Made by a program: the position numbers and the translations under genes
DNA from: Natronomonas halophila
Lineage (GTDB): Archaea; Halobacteriota; Halobacteria; Halobacteriales; Haloarculaceae
NCBI RefSeq assembly: GCF_013391085.1
Contig: NZ_CP058334.1
Location: forward strand, 2,604,001-2,668,000
Length of the DNA stretch: 64,000 nt
Direction: 5' to 3'
Notes under the pieces: generated by a model
Told to the model about the DNA's origin: nothing
The model's database searches: none
Seen by the model: only the letters and a program-made list of their open reading frames with translations
Part shown: positions 1 through 9,057 of the stretch, piece by piece
How positions within the stretch are numbered: position 1 is the stretch's first letter
How the letters are laid out: every line of letters begins with the position of its first letter

Positions 1-1103
1 GTCAGGCCGCCGAGCAGGCGGGCGTGGTCCGCCAGCAGCCCCGTCTCGCTGTCCTCGCCGTCGAAGTGGGCGACGCGGCCGTCCTCGACGTGTGTTTCGA
101 GGACGTGTTCGAGCGCGCGTTCGGCGTAGCGGGTCGCGCCGTCGTGGTCGGTGACGGCGGCGAAGGACAGCAGGGCCTCGGCGGCCATGCCGTTGCGGTC
201 CGCGAAGACCGTCCCGTCGACGTGCGGGGGTTCGGCGTCCTCGCGGTCCGAGGGGTTCATCGTGTAGTAGTCGTCGTCAGCCGCCTGACTGCCGGCGAAG
301 GCCTCGCCCGTCCACAGGTTCGTCGTCAGGTAGTCGACGGCCCGCTCGGCGGTGCCCTCGTAGGCGTCCTCGCCGGTATACAGGTAGCCGTTGGCGAAGG
401 CGCGCACGAGCGCGGCGTTCTCGTCGGCCAGTTTCTCGCGGTGGGGTTCGCCCCAACTTCGGCTCTCGGCGAACCGATAGAAGCCGCCGTCGTAGGTGTC
501 GTGTAGGTGGGTCCGCACCGCCTCCAGCGTCCGGGTCGCTCGGTCGCGGTCCCGCTTGAGGGCGAACTCGATGGTTCGCGGGAGGGGGAACTTCCCGCCG
601 CTGCCCCAGCCGCCGTACTCCTCGTCGAAGGAGGCCGCGACCTGTTCGACCATGTGGGCTTCGATGTCGGCGGTCACCTCGCCGCTCGGCGGGTTGCTGT
701 CCGAGAGGTTCCGCGGAATACTCCCCGCCGCGGTCCCCTTGGCGTTCCACGACTCGCGGACGCTATCGAGGACGCCGCGAATCGTATCCGGACCCAGGTA
801 GGTCGCGCCGGTCAGTACCTCGCCGTCCGGCGTCAGGAAGACGGTCGTCGGGAAGCCGCCCATGTTGTAGCGTTCGCGGACGCGGGGGTTGCGGTCGACG
901 TCCACGCGGACGGGGACGAAACTCTCGCCGATGTTGGCGGCGAGTTTCGGGTCCGAATACGTCTCCTCGTCCATCTGCTCACACCAGTCACACCACGGCG
1001 CGGTCAGGCAGGCCAGTACGGGCTTTCCGGCCCGGTCAGCGACGTCGAAGGCCTCCTGGCCCCACGGCCGCCAGTCGACAAGCGTCCCGTCTCGGAAGGT
1101 CAT
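1..1103 (-). CDS. DUF255 thioredoxin-fold protein (YyaL-like), 3' end outside window
   Basis: The frame read leftwards from an ATG at 1103 stays open to the window edge, so the C-terminus is missing. The N-terminal 160 residues are a thioredoxin-like fold with the redox motif WCDWC (Cys38 and Cys41), followed by the start of an alpha/alpha-barrel region. This order is that of the DUF255/YyaL/SPATA20 family, whose full length is about 700 residues or more, so roughly half is visible. The biochemical role of the family is poorly defined; a cytoplasmic thiol or sugar-related function is usually assumed. A divergent gene starts at 1215, leaving a 111-base shared promoter region. Confidence 0.9.
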   Translation of the reverse strand, partial: MTFRDGTLVDWRPWGQEAFDVADRAGKPVLACLTAPWCDWCEQMDEETYSDPKLAANIGESFVPVRVDVDRNPRVRERYNMGGFPTTVFLTPDGEVLTGATYLGPDTIRGVLDSVRESWNAKGTAAGSIPRNLSDSNPPSGEVTADIEAHMVEQVAASFDEEYGGWGSGGKFPLPRTIEFALKRDRDRATRTLEAVRTHLHDTYDGGFYRFAESRSWGEPHREKLADENAALVRAFANGYLYTGEDAYEGTAERAVDYLTTNLWTGEAFAGSQAADDDYYTMNPSDREDAEPPHVDGTVFADRNGMAAEALLSFAAVTDHDGATRYAERALEHVLETHVEDGRVAHFDGEDSETGLLADHARLLGGL

Positions 1104-1214
1104 ACACCACCTTTCGTGAGCGGGGACGAAAGGGCTTCGAAGCCCCTGTCGACTTATTAACCCTCGGTCATCTTCGGAGATGGAATTTAGTCCGATGCTG
1201 GTCGACCCTCGAAT

Positions 1215-2237
1215 ATGATATCCCCTCACTTTCGAACGCGGGCTGTGCTCGTCGTCGGCCTCGTGGCCGTCTGTCTTCTCGCTGCTGCCGGTCTCGCACT
1301 CGCGGACGACCATACGCGCGAGACGGCACCCTACTACGAGCACGGCAACGAGAGCGCGAACGCCACCGTCGTCTTCCTCGACCAAGAGGACCACTACCCC
1401 GGGGCCGAGGAGGGAAGCGTTCGGTATACGGTCCGTGGTGACGAGGCCTTTGCCGATGTCGGTGCCTCCGATGGTTTCAACGCCAGTTGGTTCATCGTCG
1501 ACGCGCCGTTCGTCGACCACAGCGGTTGCGATATCGAGAACGTCGATACGTTCGGCGTCGACAGGGACGCCGACGGTACCGTCGAGGAAGACCTCATCGA
1601 GGCCTCTGTGGGAACAACATTCGAAGACGGTCGAATCACCGTCCGATTCTACGAGGAAAGCGACTTCGGCGGCGACCCCGTCCACATCTACCCCGGGGAC
1701 CGCATCATTCTCGAAATCGGCGACGAGTCGGCGGGCGGTCCCTGCACCCGGACGACCGAGGAGATGGGCTGGTATACTGCCGACCTCTTCCTGAACGGGT
1801 CGGCGTCAGCCGGCGACGGTGCCCAGTATGGCTTCACCGTCGAATCCAACGAAACCTACGTCTGCGAGTGCGACAGCCGCGAGGAAGCCGAGGAGGAACT
1901 CGGTCCGGACCCGGCGCCATCCACGGCGACGCCGACGGCCGCAACGGAAACGGCGACACCGACCAAAACCGCGACGCCGACGCCAACTGAAACGCCGACC
2001 GACACCCCTACCGTGACCGATACTGCGACACCGCCGGAGAAGAACCTCACCGCGGACCTCACGATTACGCCGCTCGGTGAGATAGAAACGGCAAACGGTA
2101 CTGACAACCCTATCGGCGCGGCTGGGGCCGACCCTACTCCCGAATCACCGACGCCCGAGGACGGCGTCGGCTTCGGCGGTTTCGCTGCTGTCGTGTCGCT
2201 ACTGGCGAGCGTCGTTCTGTGGCACCAGCGCCGGTAG
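1215..2237 (+). CDS. Exported, C-terminally anchored haloarchaeal protein (unknown function)
   Basis: 340 residues. There is an N-terminal signal peptide (hydrophobic residues about 9-30, ending in an Ala-rich cleavage region), an acidic globular part with an EF-hand-like loop (DRDADGTVEEDL, residues 116-127), and a Thr/Pro-rich low-complexity stalk (about 235-275). The C-terminal tail has Gly-Phe-Gly, a hydrophobic stretch and a final HQRR. The stalk plus tail resembles the PGF-CTERM layout processed by archaeosortase A, but the Pro-Gly-Phe core reads Val-Gly-Phe, so sorting is an inference. Otherwise it could simply be held by the C-terminal helix. I do not recognise the globular domain. 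Confidence 0.8.
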   Translation: MISPHFRTRAVLVVGLVAVCLLAAAGLALADDHTRETAPYYEHGNESANATVVFLDQEDHYPGAEEGSVRYTVRGDEAFADVGASDGFNASWFIVDAPFVDHSGCDIENVDTFGVDRDADGTVEEDLIEASVGTTFEDGRITVRFYEESDFGGDPVHIYPGDRIILEIGDESAGGPCTRTTEEMGWYTADLFLNGSASAGDGAQYGFTVESNETYVCECDSREEAEEELGPDPAPSTATPTAATETATPTKTATPTPTETPTDTPTVTDTATPPEKNLTADLTITPLGEIETANGTDNPIGAAGADPTPESPTPEDGVGFGGFAAVVSLLASVVLWHQRR

Positions 2238-2530
2238 AACGTCTGTGCGAACGAGCGCGCACACCTGCCGCTCTCGGTTCGGTGCTTTCAGGTATGGAAT
2301 AGCGGTCGCTCTTCGGTTTTAGAGCGACGGTTTAGGTCAGACAGCGGCAACTCACGTGGAAACCACGTAAATTGAAAGGTGGCTGTCCAACCGTGCCGTC
2401 TGTCTTCTACTCTCTGCTACCGCTACAAAACCCCTCCGGTACCAATCGGGTGCGTGTTAGGGTCGACTCATATTCTCACCGCGGTTTTGCCGAGGGTCGA
2501 CTCAGGCGACCCCCGTGTAAAAAGTGGGCG
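2238..2530. other. Convergent intergenic region with hairpins and a direct repeat
   Basis: No gene is visible. A 7-bp stem (GTCGCTC at 2305-2311, GAGCGAC at 2322-2328) has a T-rich loop and may end the upstream transcript. A perfect inverted repeat ACGTGG-AAA-CCACGT lies at 2354-2368. The 12-mer AGGGTCGACTCA occurs twice, at 2459-2470 and 2493-2504. Since genes converge here, terminator or RNA-structure roles are more likely than promoter roles. Confidence 0.5.
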
Positions 2531-4129
2531 TTAGTCCTTGCCCAGCACGAGGATGCGCAGGATGTCCCCGTAGGCGGGCCGCGTAATCAGGACGCCGATG
2601 AGGACGCCGATGATGGTGATGATGGCGAAGCCCTGCAGGTCACCCAGCGAGAGGACCGCCAGCGGCGACATGGCGATGATGGTCGTCGCCGCCGCGGCCC
2701 CGATGACCCAGAAGGCCTTCTTGAAGCGGGACTCGAAGACTTTGGAGGTCTTTACCTCCCCCTGTTGCATGATTTCGTCCGCGATTATCACGAGGTCGTC
2801 GACCCCTGTCCCGATGACCGCGATGAAGCCGGCGATGTGCGAGAGGTCCAACGAGAGGCCGACCACCGCGGAGAACCCGAGCAGGATGTAGACCTCCGCG
2901 GCCGCCGTCAGTAGCATCGGCGCCGCGACTTCCGGCTTGCGGTACCGGAGGAAGACGACGAACGCGACCGCGAGGATGGCAGCGAAGCCGGTCGCAAGCG
3001 AGAGCGGCTTGAACTGCTGGGCGAGACTCGGCTGGAGGTAGAACGACGTCCCGCGGTTGTCGATGTCCAGCGTCGTCCGCAGCGCGCCCTCACGCATGTT
3101 AATTTCGAGTTCGCGGGCTTCCTCCAGCGAGGAGGCGGTCGTCCGGTAGCGGGGGTTTTCGGCCCACGACCCGGAGCGGAACGAACTCGCGAGCCCCTCG
3201 TCGACGCCCGCCGCGAAGACGACTTCGCCGTCCAGCGTCGTCAGCAGACAGCGGTCGCCCTGTAGTTCGGGCTTGTTCTCTTCGAGGGACCTGTTGAGGT
3301 CGTAGTTCCGACAGTGGGTGCCGCCCTGTCGGTCGAAGCCGAACTCCTGCATCGAATCCTGGAACGCGGGGGCGGCGCCTTCCGAGACCCGAAGCGGGAC
3401 GTAGGGCGTTCCGCTCTGGTCCTGCTGTGCGGTCCCGATTTCGGCGAAGTCGCTCTGGTCGAGCAGCGAGACGGCGCGGTAGGAGCCGTTCTCGGGATAC
3501 AGCGCGACGACTTCCACCTGGCCCCGGTCACCGATGATGTCGATGACCTGCGTTCGGTTGGCGCCGGGCACGCGGACGAGCATGAACTGCTGGCCGGGCG
3601 AGGAGACCTGCGTCGCCTGCCCGCCGCTGAGGCCCTGCCCGCTGAGGCGGCTGTTGAGGACCTCCTCGACGCCGTTTCGGGTGTCGCCGGTGACGCCCAT
3701 CCGAACGTTCTCCTCGGTCACGTCGAGGCCGGCTTCCTGCAGTGCGGCCGCGAACTCGGCTTGGGTGATGTTGCCCTCGTAGCGGTCCTTGAACAGTTCG
3801 ATGGTGTTGCTGTCGGCGCTGGCACGCACGTCACCCGCGCTGACGTTGAGTTCCTGTTGGACGGTTCGCTCGATGGCCTGTTCCTCGTCGCGGGTAATCT
3901 CCTCGGAGGCTGTCATCCCGACGAGGGGGGCACGCACCTGCGTCCCGCCGGAGAGTTCGAGGCCGTATTGCAGGTTGGTGTATTCCGAAGAGGACGCCTG
4001 TGCGGTCCCGTTGTCCACGTCGTCGCCGCCACCGAGGAGTTCCCCGAACGGGAAGAGCGCGACGGTGCTCACGACGACGAACAGCGCGAGCAGCCAGATC
4101 CGCCAGTGTTTCTTGATATGCAGTTTCAT
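2531..4129 (-). CDS. secD: Protein export membrane protein SecD
   Basis: 532 residues. One transmembrane helix lies near the N-terminus (about 11-30), then a large extracytoplasmic region with the family segment around LEL-SGG-TQV, then five C-terminal helices (about 380-525) typical of the RND-like SecD/SecF family. With SecF it assists Sec-dependent translocation; archaea lack SecA, so the energy coupling differs from bacteria. The start codon overlaps the secF stop by four bases (ATGA), so the two are translationally coupled in the haloarchaeal order secF-secD. Confidence 0.95.
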   Translation of the reverse strand: MKLHIKKHWRIWLLALFVVVSTVALFPFGELLGGGDDVDNGTAQASSSEYTNLQYGLELSGGTQVRAPLVGMTASEEITRDEEQAIERTVQQELNVSAGDVRASADSNTIELFKDRYEGNITQAEFAAALQEAGLDVTEENVRMGVTGDTRNGVEEVLNSRLSGQGLSGGQATQVSSPGQQFMLVRVPGANRTQVIDIIGDRGQVEVVALYPENGSYRAVSLLDQSDFAEIGTAQQDQSGTPYVPLRVSEGAAPAFQDSMQEFGFDRQGGTHCRNYDLNRSLEENKPELQGDRCLLTTLDGEVVFAAGVDEGLASSFRSGSWAENPRYRTTASSLEEARELEINMREGALRTTLDIDNRGTSFYLQPSLAQQFKPLSLATGFAAILAVAFVVFLRYRKPEVAAPMLLTAAAEVYILLGFSAVVGLSLDLSHIAGFIAVIGTGVDDLVIIADEIMQQGEVKTSKVFESRFKKAFWVIGAAAATTIIAMSPLAVLSLGDLQGFAIITIIGVLIGVLITRPAYGDILRILVLGKD

Positions 4130-5004
4130 TGCGCGATCGCCTCGTATTTGTAGTAGCGAAGCAGGCTCACGTTGAGCAGGTAGGTGTTCATCAGGTCGGC
4201 CAGCAGGCCGAAGGCGAGGACGAGTCCGACCTCGGGCAGCAGCGGAATCCCGAACAGACCCGCAACGATGGTCATCACGACCATCGCGGCGATGGAGGTG
4301 ACCGTCATCGTCACACCGGTCCGCATCGCCCGGGCGGTCGAGGTGTAGAAGTCACCGTGCCGCCGGAGCACGTGGTTGTTCAACAGCAGGTCCGAGTCCA
4401 CGCTGTAACCGATAAGCATCAGCAGCGCGGCGACGGTCCCGAGCGTCAACTCGATGTTGAACAGTCGCATCAGCGCCAGCGGAATCATGATGTCGGAGAA
4501 CGCCGACGCCACGACGGCGATGGAGGGGACGAACGTCCGGAACATGAGGAAGACGAGCGCGGCCATCCCGGCGAAGGCGATAGCGAGGCCGAAGATGGCT
4601 TGCGTCTGGGAATCGGAGGCGAAACTCGCGCTCCGTTCGCCCTGCTGTTGGACGTCGTAGCCGGCGTCTTCGGCCTGTGTCACAAGGTTTCCGAGGCTCT
4701 CGTAGTTCTGTGACTGGAACTCGACGATGTAGGTGTTGCTGGTCGGCGAGCCGACCTGTGTGACGCCTTCGACCGGTTGGTCGAACTGCGATTCGATCTC
4801 CGCGGGCGAGTCGTTCGTTCCGTTCGTGTGAATCTGTATCTCCGCACCGCCGGTGAACTCCATGCCGAGTTCGACCGGCGTCCCCGTCATGACCGTCGCG
4901 ACGGCGAGAATCACCAGCGCGGCCGCCAGTAGTCCGAGCGGTACCGCGACCAACTGGCGGTTGGTGTAGTCGGAATAGTCGACTCTCGGTACCGACAAGT
5001 CCAT
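4126..5004 (-). CDS. secF: Protein export membrane protein SecF
   Basis: 292 residues from the ATG at 5004. An upstream in-frame ATG at 5094 would add 30 residues with no family resemblance, so the internal start is preferred; an A/T-rich box around 5025-5035 is at leaderless promoter distance from it. There is one N-terminal helix (about 20-40), a short periplasmic-side domain, and five C-terminal helices with the GYSVDSD-type segment of SecF. It partners the overlapping secD in the membrane to assist protein export. Confidence 0.95.
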   Translation of the reverse strand: MDLSVPRVDYSDYTNRQLVAVPLGLLAAALVILAVATVMTGTPVELGMEFTGGAEIQIHTNGTNDSPAEIESQFDQPVEGVTQVGSPTSNTYIVEFQSQNYESLGNLVTQAEDAGYDVQQQGERSASFASDSQTQAIFGLAIAFAGMAALVFLMFRTFVPSIAVVASAFSDIMIPLALMRLFNIELTLGTVAALLMLIGYSVDSDLLLNNHVLRRHGDFYTSTARAMRTGVTMTVTSIAAMVVMTIVAGLFGIPLLPEVGLVLAFGLLADLMNTYLLNVSLLRYYKYEAIAQ

Positions 5005-5287
5005 GAATTGCGGTGTGAGTGCCCCGCGAATAAGGGTTATCGTTCGTGCGTCGAAAGGGGCGGCCGCGAAACGGCCCCTGACGGCCGATTTCACCGTGTG
5101 TCGGTCTCACACGACTGGGGCGAATTTATGAACCGGGCCGCGGGTGCGGTTGACGTGTTTATTTATAAGTAGAGCGTCCCGAGAGCGCTTCGCCGACCGG
5201 CCGGGAAAATCCGTTCAGAAAGCCGGTCGAATTCTCCGAACACGTTCACCGAACGCTTGAAAAGCAATCACTCCCCATACCCGCCAA

Positions 5288-6091
5288 ATGGGAACGCCGA
5301 CGCTGGAACGCATCATCGTCTATCCGGTCAAGTCGCTTGACCCACACGACACGCTCGAACGGGTCGAAATCCGGCCGGACGGGGGCCTCACCTACGACCG
5401 ACGGTTCGCGATGGTCGACGCCGACGGCGAGTATATCAACGGCAAGAACGACCAGCGGGTCCACGCACTCCGGTCGTGGTTCGACCCGAAGGCCGGCCGG
5501 TTGACGCTCCGGCCGAACGACGGCGACCCGACGGCCTTCGACGTCGAGAACCACGAGGCCATCGAGGCGTGGTTGACCGACTACTTCGAGGAACCGGTCG
5601 AACTGAAACACGCCGAACGGAGCGGCTTCCCGGACGACACGCTCGCCTCGGGGCCGACGATTATCTCGCGGGCGACGCTGGAGGAAGTCGCGGGATGGTT
5701 CGACGGTATCGACGCCGACGAGATGGAGCGACGACTCCGACCCAACCTCATCATCAGCGGTGTCGAAGCGTTCTGGGAGGACCGCCTATATAAAAGCAAG
5801 GAGACGGCCGTCGGCTTCCGAATCGGCGACTGCGAGTTGGTCGGTTCGAACCCCTGTCAGCGCTGTGTCGTGCCGAGTCGCGACCCGGAGACGGGCGAGG
5901 AAACCGAGGGGTTCCGAGAGACGTTCATGCAGAAGCGCGAGGCGACGCTTCCCGAGTGGGCTTCGGAGGCGTGGTTCGACCACTACTACCGACTGATGGT
6001 CAACACGTTCGTCCCCGAGGGAACCATCGGTACGGAACTGCGCGTGGGTGACGAACTCGAGATACTGGACGAACGGCCGTATCCAGCCTGA
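5288..6091 (+). CDS. MOSC domain protein (MOSC N-terminal beta-barrel plus MOSC)
   Basis: 267 residues. The first 90 residues form the MOSC N-terminal beta-barrel (start of the type IVYPVKSL), followed by the MOSC domain with the conserved cysteine pair CQRC at 190-193. MOSC proteins bind or transfer sulfur-carrying molybdenum cofactor; mARC-like members reduce N-hydroxylated compounds. No molybdopterin genes are adjacent, so the substrate is open. It is transcribed alone, divergently from secF; the 283-base gap upstream includes a TTATTTATAAG box near 5160-5170. Confidence 0.88.
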   Translation: MGTPTLERIIVYPVKSLDPHDTLERVEIRPDGGLTYDRRFAMVDADGEYINGKNDQRVHALRSWFDPKAGRLTLRPNDGDPTAFDVENHEAIEAWLTDYFEEPVELKHAERSGFPDDTLASGPTIISRATLEEVAGWFDGIDADEMERRLRPNLIISGVEAFWEDRLYKSKETAVGFRIGDCELVGSNPCQRCVVPSRDPETGEETEGFRETFMQKREATLPEWASEAWFDHYYRLMVNTFVPEGTIGTELRVGDELEILDERPYPA

Positions 6092-6182
6092 AACCGGCAC
6101 GTCTAGTTTCGGCGAACGTTCTTCTCGTTCGGACGGTTTTCTATCACTTAAGTTTATTAAGAATACGGTCACAGTAGTTTGT

Positions 6183-6190
6183 GGGGAGGT
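6183..6190 (+). promoter_or_regulatory. Ribosome binding site deciding the E1 alpha start
   Basis: GGGGAGGT ends three bases before the ATG at 6194 and is complementary to the 16S rRNA 3' end. It supports 6194 over the ATG at 6179. Most genes in this window lack such a site, consistent with leaderless transcripts, so this leadered operon stands out. Confidence 0.6.
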
Positions 6191-6193
6191 ACC

Positions 6194-7219
6194 ATGACAC
6201 AAGAACGGGACCTAGAGGAGATGTATTCGGATATGGTAACCGCTCGTCACTACGAGGAGCGGTTACAGGAGGAGTATCTAGAGGGCAAACAACCGAAGTT
6301 CGACATTTCGGCGGGCCCGATTCCGGGGGAGTTGCACCTCGCGGCGGGTCACGAACCGGCGGCAGTCGGCGTCTGCCAGCACCTCGAGGACGAGGACACG
6401 GTGACGGCACCGCACCGGCCCCACCACATCGCCATCGCGAAGGGGGTCGACCTCAAGCGGATGACCGCCGAGATATTCGGCCGCGAGACCGGCCTCTCGA
6501 AGGGGAAGGGCGGGCATATGCACCTGTTCGACCCCGAGGTGAACTTCGCCTGTAGCGGCATCATCGCACAGGGCGCACCGCCCGCGGTCGGCGCGGCGCT
6601 CGCTGCCAAGAAGCGGAACAGCGACGCGGTTGCGGTCAGTTACCTCGGCGAGGGTGCCATCAATCAGGGCGGTTTCCTCGAATCGCTCAACCTCGCGGCA
6701 GTCCAGAACCTCCCGGTAGTCTTCGTCATCGAGGACAACGACTGGGCTATCAGCATGCCCAAAGGACGGGTTACCGACGTTTCGGACGGCTCCCAGCGCG
6801 CCAGCGGCTTCGAGATGCCGGGTGAACGCATCGACCACAACGACCCCGTCGCGGTCTACGAGGCCGCCGAGCGGGCGGTCGGCCGCGCCCGCGCCGGCAA
6901 CGGTCCGTCGCTCATCGAGGTGCAGGTCCACCGGCGGATGGGCCACTTCATGGGCGACGCACAGGGCTACCGTCCGGACGAGGAGATGGAGAAACTCGAC
7001 GAACTCGACCCCATCCCGCGCATGGAGGAGCGCCTGCGCGCGGCGGGCCTCGACGACGAGCGCATCGAGAGCCTCCGCGACGCCGCCACCGAGCGCGTCG
7101 AGGAGGCCATCGACTGGGCGAAAGACCAGCCACAGCCGGACCCCGAGGACGCCTACGAGGACGTCTTCACGAACCCACCGGAGGGGCCGGCCGCGGCGGA
7201 AACCGGAGGTGACGACTGA
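6194..7219 (+). CDS. 2-oxoacid dehydrogenase E1 component, alpha subunit
   Basis: 341 residues of the thiamine-diphosphate-dependent E1 alpha family (pyruvate, acetoin or branched-chain 2-oxoacid dehydrogenase). The ThDP/Mg signature is present as GEGAINQG followed about 30 residues later by NDWAIS. The entrance motif around GHMHLFD, typical of acetoin/pyruvate types, is also visible. Its stop codon overlaps the E1 beta start by one base (TGATG), and a lipoyl-domain gene follows. Substrate specificity cannot be read from the sequence; the KGGHMH segment favours an acetoin/pyruvate-like group. Confidence 0.92.
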   Translation: MTQERDLEEMYSDMVTARHYEERLQEEYLEGKQPKFDISAGPIPGELHLAAGHEPAAVGVCQHLEDEDTVTAPHRPHHIAIAKGVDLKRMTAEIFGRETGLSKGKGGHMHLFDPEVNFACSGIIAQGAPPAVGAALAAKKRNSDAVAVSYLGEGAINQGGFLESLNLAAVQNLPVVFVIEDNDWAISMPKGRVTDVSDGSQRASGFEMPGERIDHNDPVAVYEAAERAVGRARAGNGPSLIEVQVHRRMGHFMGDAQGYRPDEEMEKLDELDPIPRMEERLRAAGLDDERIESLRDAATERVEEAIDWAKDQPQPDPEDAYEDVFTNPPEGPAAAETGGDD

Positions 7220-8247
7220 TGGCGAAAGCAAGAGAACCCGAACAGACCGACCGCGAACTGACCATGAGCAGGGCGATGGTGGAGGCCATCGCCACCGAGA
7301 TGCGCGACGACGAGGAGGTGTTCGTGATGGGCGAGGACGTGGCCGACTACGGCGGCATCTTCGACTCGACGGAGGGGCTTCTGGAGGGGTTCGGCCACGA
7401 ACGCATCATGGACGTACCCATCAGCGAGACCTCCTTTATCGGCGCGGGCGTGGGGGCCGCACAACAGGGGATGCGCCCGATTGTCGAGTTGATGTTCAGC
7501 GACTTCTTCGGCGTCTGCATGGACCAGATCTACAATCAGATGGCGAAGAACACCTACATGTCGGGCGGCGGCGTCTCCGTCCCGATGGTGCTGATGACCG
7601 CCGTCGGCGGCGACTACAACGACGCCGCCCAGCACTCCCAGACGCTCTACGGCACCTTCGCGCACCTGCCGGGCATGAAGGTCGTCGTCCCCAGCACCGC
7701 CCACGACGCGAAGGGCCTGATGCACAGCGCCGTCCGCGACGACGACCCCGTCGTCTACATGTTCCACAAACGCCTGATGGGCATCGGCTGGATGCCGGCC
7801 CCCGACGGCCCGAAGACGGGCGTCCCCGAGGGCGATTACACCATCCCCTTCGGCGAGGCCGACGTCAAACGCGAGGGGTCGGACGTTACCGTCGTCACGC
7901 TCGGGTTGCACGTCCACCGGGCCCTCGATGCGGCCGAATCCCTCGCCGATGAGGGCCTCGATGCCGAAGTCGTCGACCTGCGAACGCTCGTCCCGCTGGA
8001 CATCGAGACGGTCCTCGAATCGGTCCAAAAGACCGGCCGACTCGTGGTCGTCGACGAGGATTACCGTTCGTTCGGTGTCACCGGTGAAATCATCGCCAGC
8101 GTCGCCGAGTCGGACCTCGACGCGCTGGATGCCGTCGAGCGCGTGGCGATGCCCGACGTGCCGATTCCGTACGCCCGGCCGCTCGAAAAGGAGGTTCAGC
8201 CCGATGCGACCGACATCGAGGAGGCCGTCAGGTCGGTCAACGAATGA
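7219..8247 (+). CDS. 2-oxoacid dehydrogenase E1 component, beta subunit
   Basis: 342 residues. It has the transketolase pyrimidine-binding domain (about 10-185, with the GEDVADYGGIF and PISE segments) and the transketolase C-terminal domain (about 210-335). It forms the alpha2beta2 E1 tetramer with the preceding gene, decarboxylating a 2-oxoacid and passing the acyl group to a lipoyl domain. It overlaps both neighbours (one base upstream, ATGA downstream), so the three genes form a tightly coupled operon. Confidence 0.93.
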   Translation: MAKAREPEQTDRELTMSRAMVEAIATEMRDDEEVFVMGEDVADYGGIFDSTEGLLEGFGHERIMDVPISETSFIGAGVGAAQQGMRPIVELMFSDFFGVCMDQIYNQMAKNTYMSGGGVSVPMVLMTAVGGDYNDAAQHSQTLYGTFAHLPGMKVVVPSTAHDAKGLMHSAVRDDDPVVYMFHKRLMGIGWMPAPDGPKTGVPEGDYTIPFGEADVKREGSDVTVVTLGLHVHRALDAAESLADEGLDAEVVDLRTLVPLDIETVLESVQKTGRLVVVDEDYRSFGVTGEIIASVAESDLDALDAVERVAMPDVPIPYARPLEKEVQPDATDIEEAVRSVNE

Positions 8248-8501
8248 GCGGCAATCGCGTTGCCGTCGGGACCGAGGAACTGTGGCCCGACGACGCCGAC
8301 GAGGACGAGGGCTACGTCGCCAACTGGTTCGTCCGCGAGGGCGCGACCGTCGACGAAGGCGACACCCTCTGTGAGATACAGATAGAGAAGGTCAGCATCG
8401 ACGTGACGTCGCCCGTCGCGGGCCAACTCGTCGAAATCGTCCTCGGCGAGGACGCGGAGTTCGAGCGTGGTGCGACGGTAGCGTACATCGACCCGGCCTG
8501 A
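8244..8501 (+). CDS. Stand-alone lipoyl-domain protein
   Basis: 85 residues that are almost exactly one lipoyl/biotinyl domain. The lipoylation site is Lys49 in the loop EIQIEKVSI, with Gly-rich turns on either side. No peripheral-subunit-binding or catalytic E2 domain follows, and no E3 gene is adjacent. It starts with an ATGA overlap on E1 beta, so it is expected to be the acyl/electron carrier for this E1. How the acyl group is then transferred to CoA is not shown by the window. Confidence 0.88.
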   Translation: MSGNRVAVGTEELWPDDADEDEGYVANWFVREGATVDEGDTLCEIQIEKVSIDVTSPVAGQLVEIVLGEDAEFERGATVAYIDPA

Positions 8502-8516
8502 CCGCTCGCGGTTCGC

Positions 8517-8521
8517 TTTTT
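8517..8521 (+). terminator. T-run after the E1/lipoyl operon
   Basis: Five T residues lie 15 bases beyond the lipoyl-gene stop, on the + strand, where the operon meets a convergent gene. Archaeal termination commonly uses such T-runs without a stem. They partly overlap the stop of the opposing gene. Confidence 0.35.
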
Positions 8522-8984
8522 ACGGCAAATACCGAACGCTGACGACGCCCGGTTCGCTCCGGATTTCGACCCGGTTGACGTCGAGACGGGCCGCTCGTAC
8601 GAGGGTCGCCTCGTCGTCGAGGACGTCCTCGACGGCTTCGTCGGTTTCGTCGTCGGGGACGGTCAGCACGTGCAGTTCGCCGGTGCCGGCCCGTTCCTGC
8701 GTCGTCAGTTCGCCTTCGGCCTGCTCGGCGGCGATATCACGTTCCTGTTTGGTCGGCGGTTCGGCGCTGTGTTCGACGGTGAGGTTCCGCCTCTCCTCGA
8801 TTTCGACCAGTTGGTAGGTCACTTCCATCGGCGGTTCGGGGGCGACGGTCCCCTCGACGAAGTCGCCCTCCTCGACGCCGGGGTTGTCGCCGAGGGTGTG
8901 GACCTGTCCGCGGTCGATATCCTTCAGAACGGCAGACTCCTCCTCCGCATGAGTAACGAGAAAACGGCCTTCGGTTTCGGTCAT
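8520..8984 (-). CDS. Conserved haloarchaeal protein, DUF5812-like
   Basis: 154 residues from the ATG at 8984; a further-upstream ATG at 9140 lies inside the next gene and is rejected. The start is of the type MTETEGRFLVTHAEE, a form I associate with the haloarchaeal family DUF5812, though I cannot verify this here. An N-terminal small beta-barrel-like part (about 1-65) resembles an OB-like fold and is followed by a charged linker and an alpha/beta C-terminal part. No signal peptide or membrane segment. Function unknown. It follows the membrane-protein gene at 9058-9588 with a 73-base gap. Confidence 0.8.
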   Translation of the reverse strand: MTETEGRFLVTHAEEESAVLKDIDRGQVHTLGDNPGVEEGDFVEGTVAPEPPMEVTYQLVEIEERRNLTVEHSAEPPTKQERDIAAEQAEGELTTQERAGTGELHVLTVPDDETDEAVEDVLDDEATLVRAARLDVNRVEIRSEPGVVSVRYLP

Positions 8985-9057
8985 GTTCGTCTGAAGGCGC
9001 TCGGCCTTTTTCCGCGTTTCGAGGGGCGTTGTGACACACCAGCGCTCGATTTCGGGG

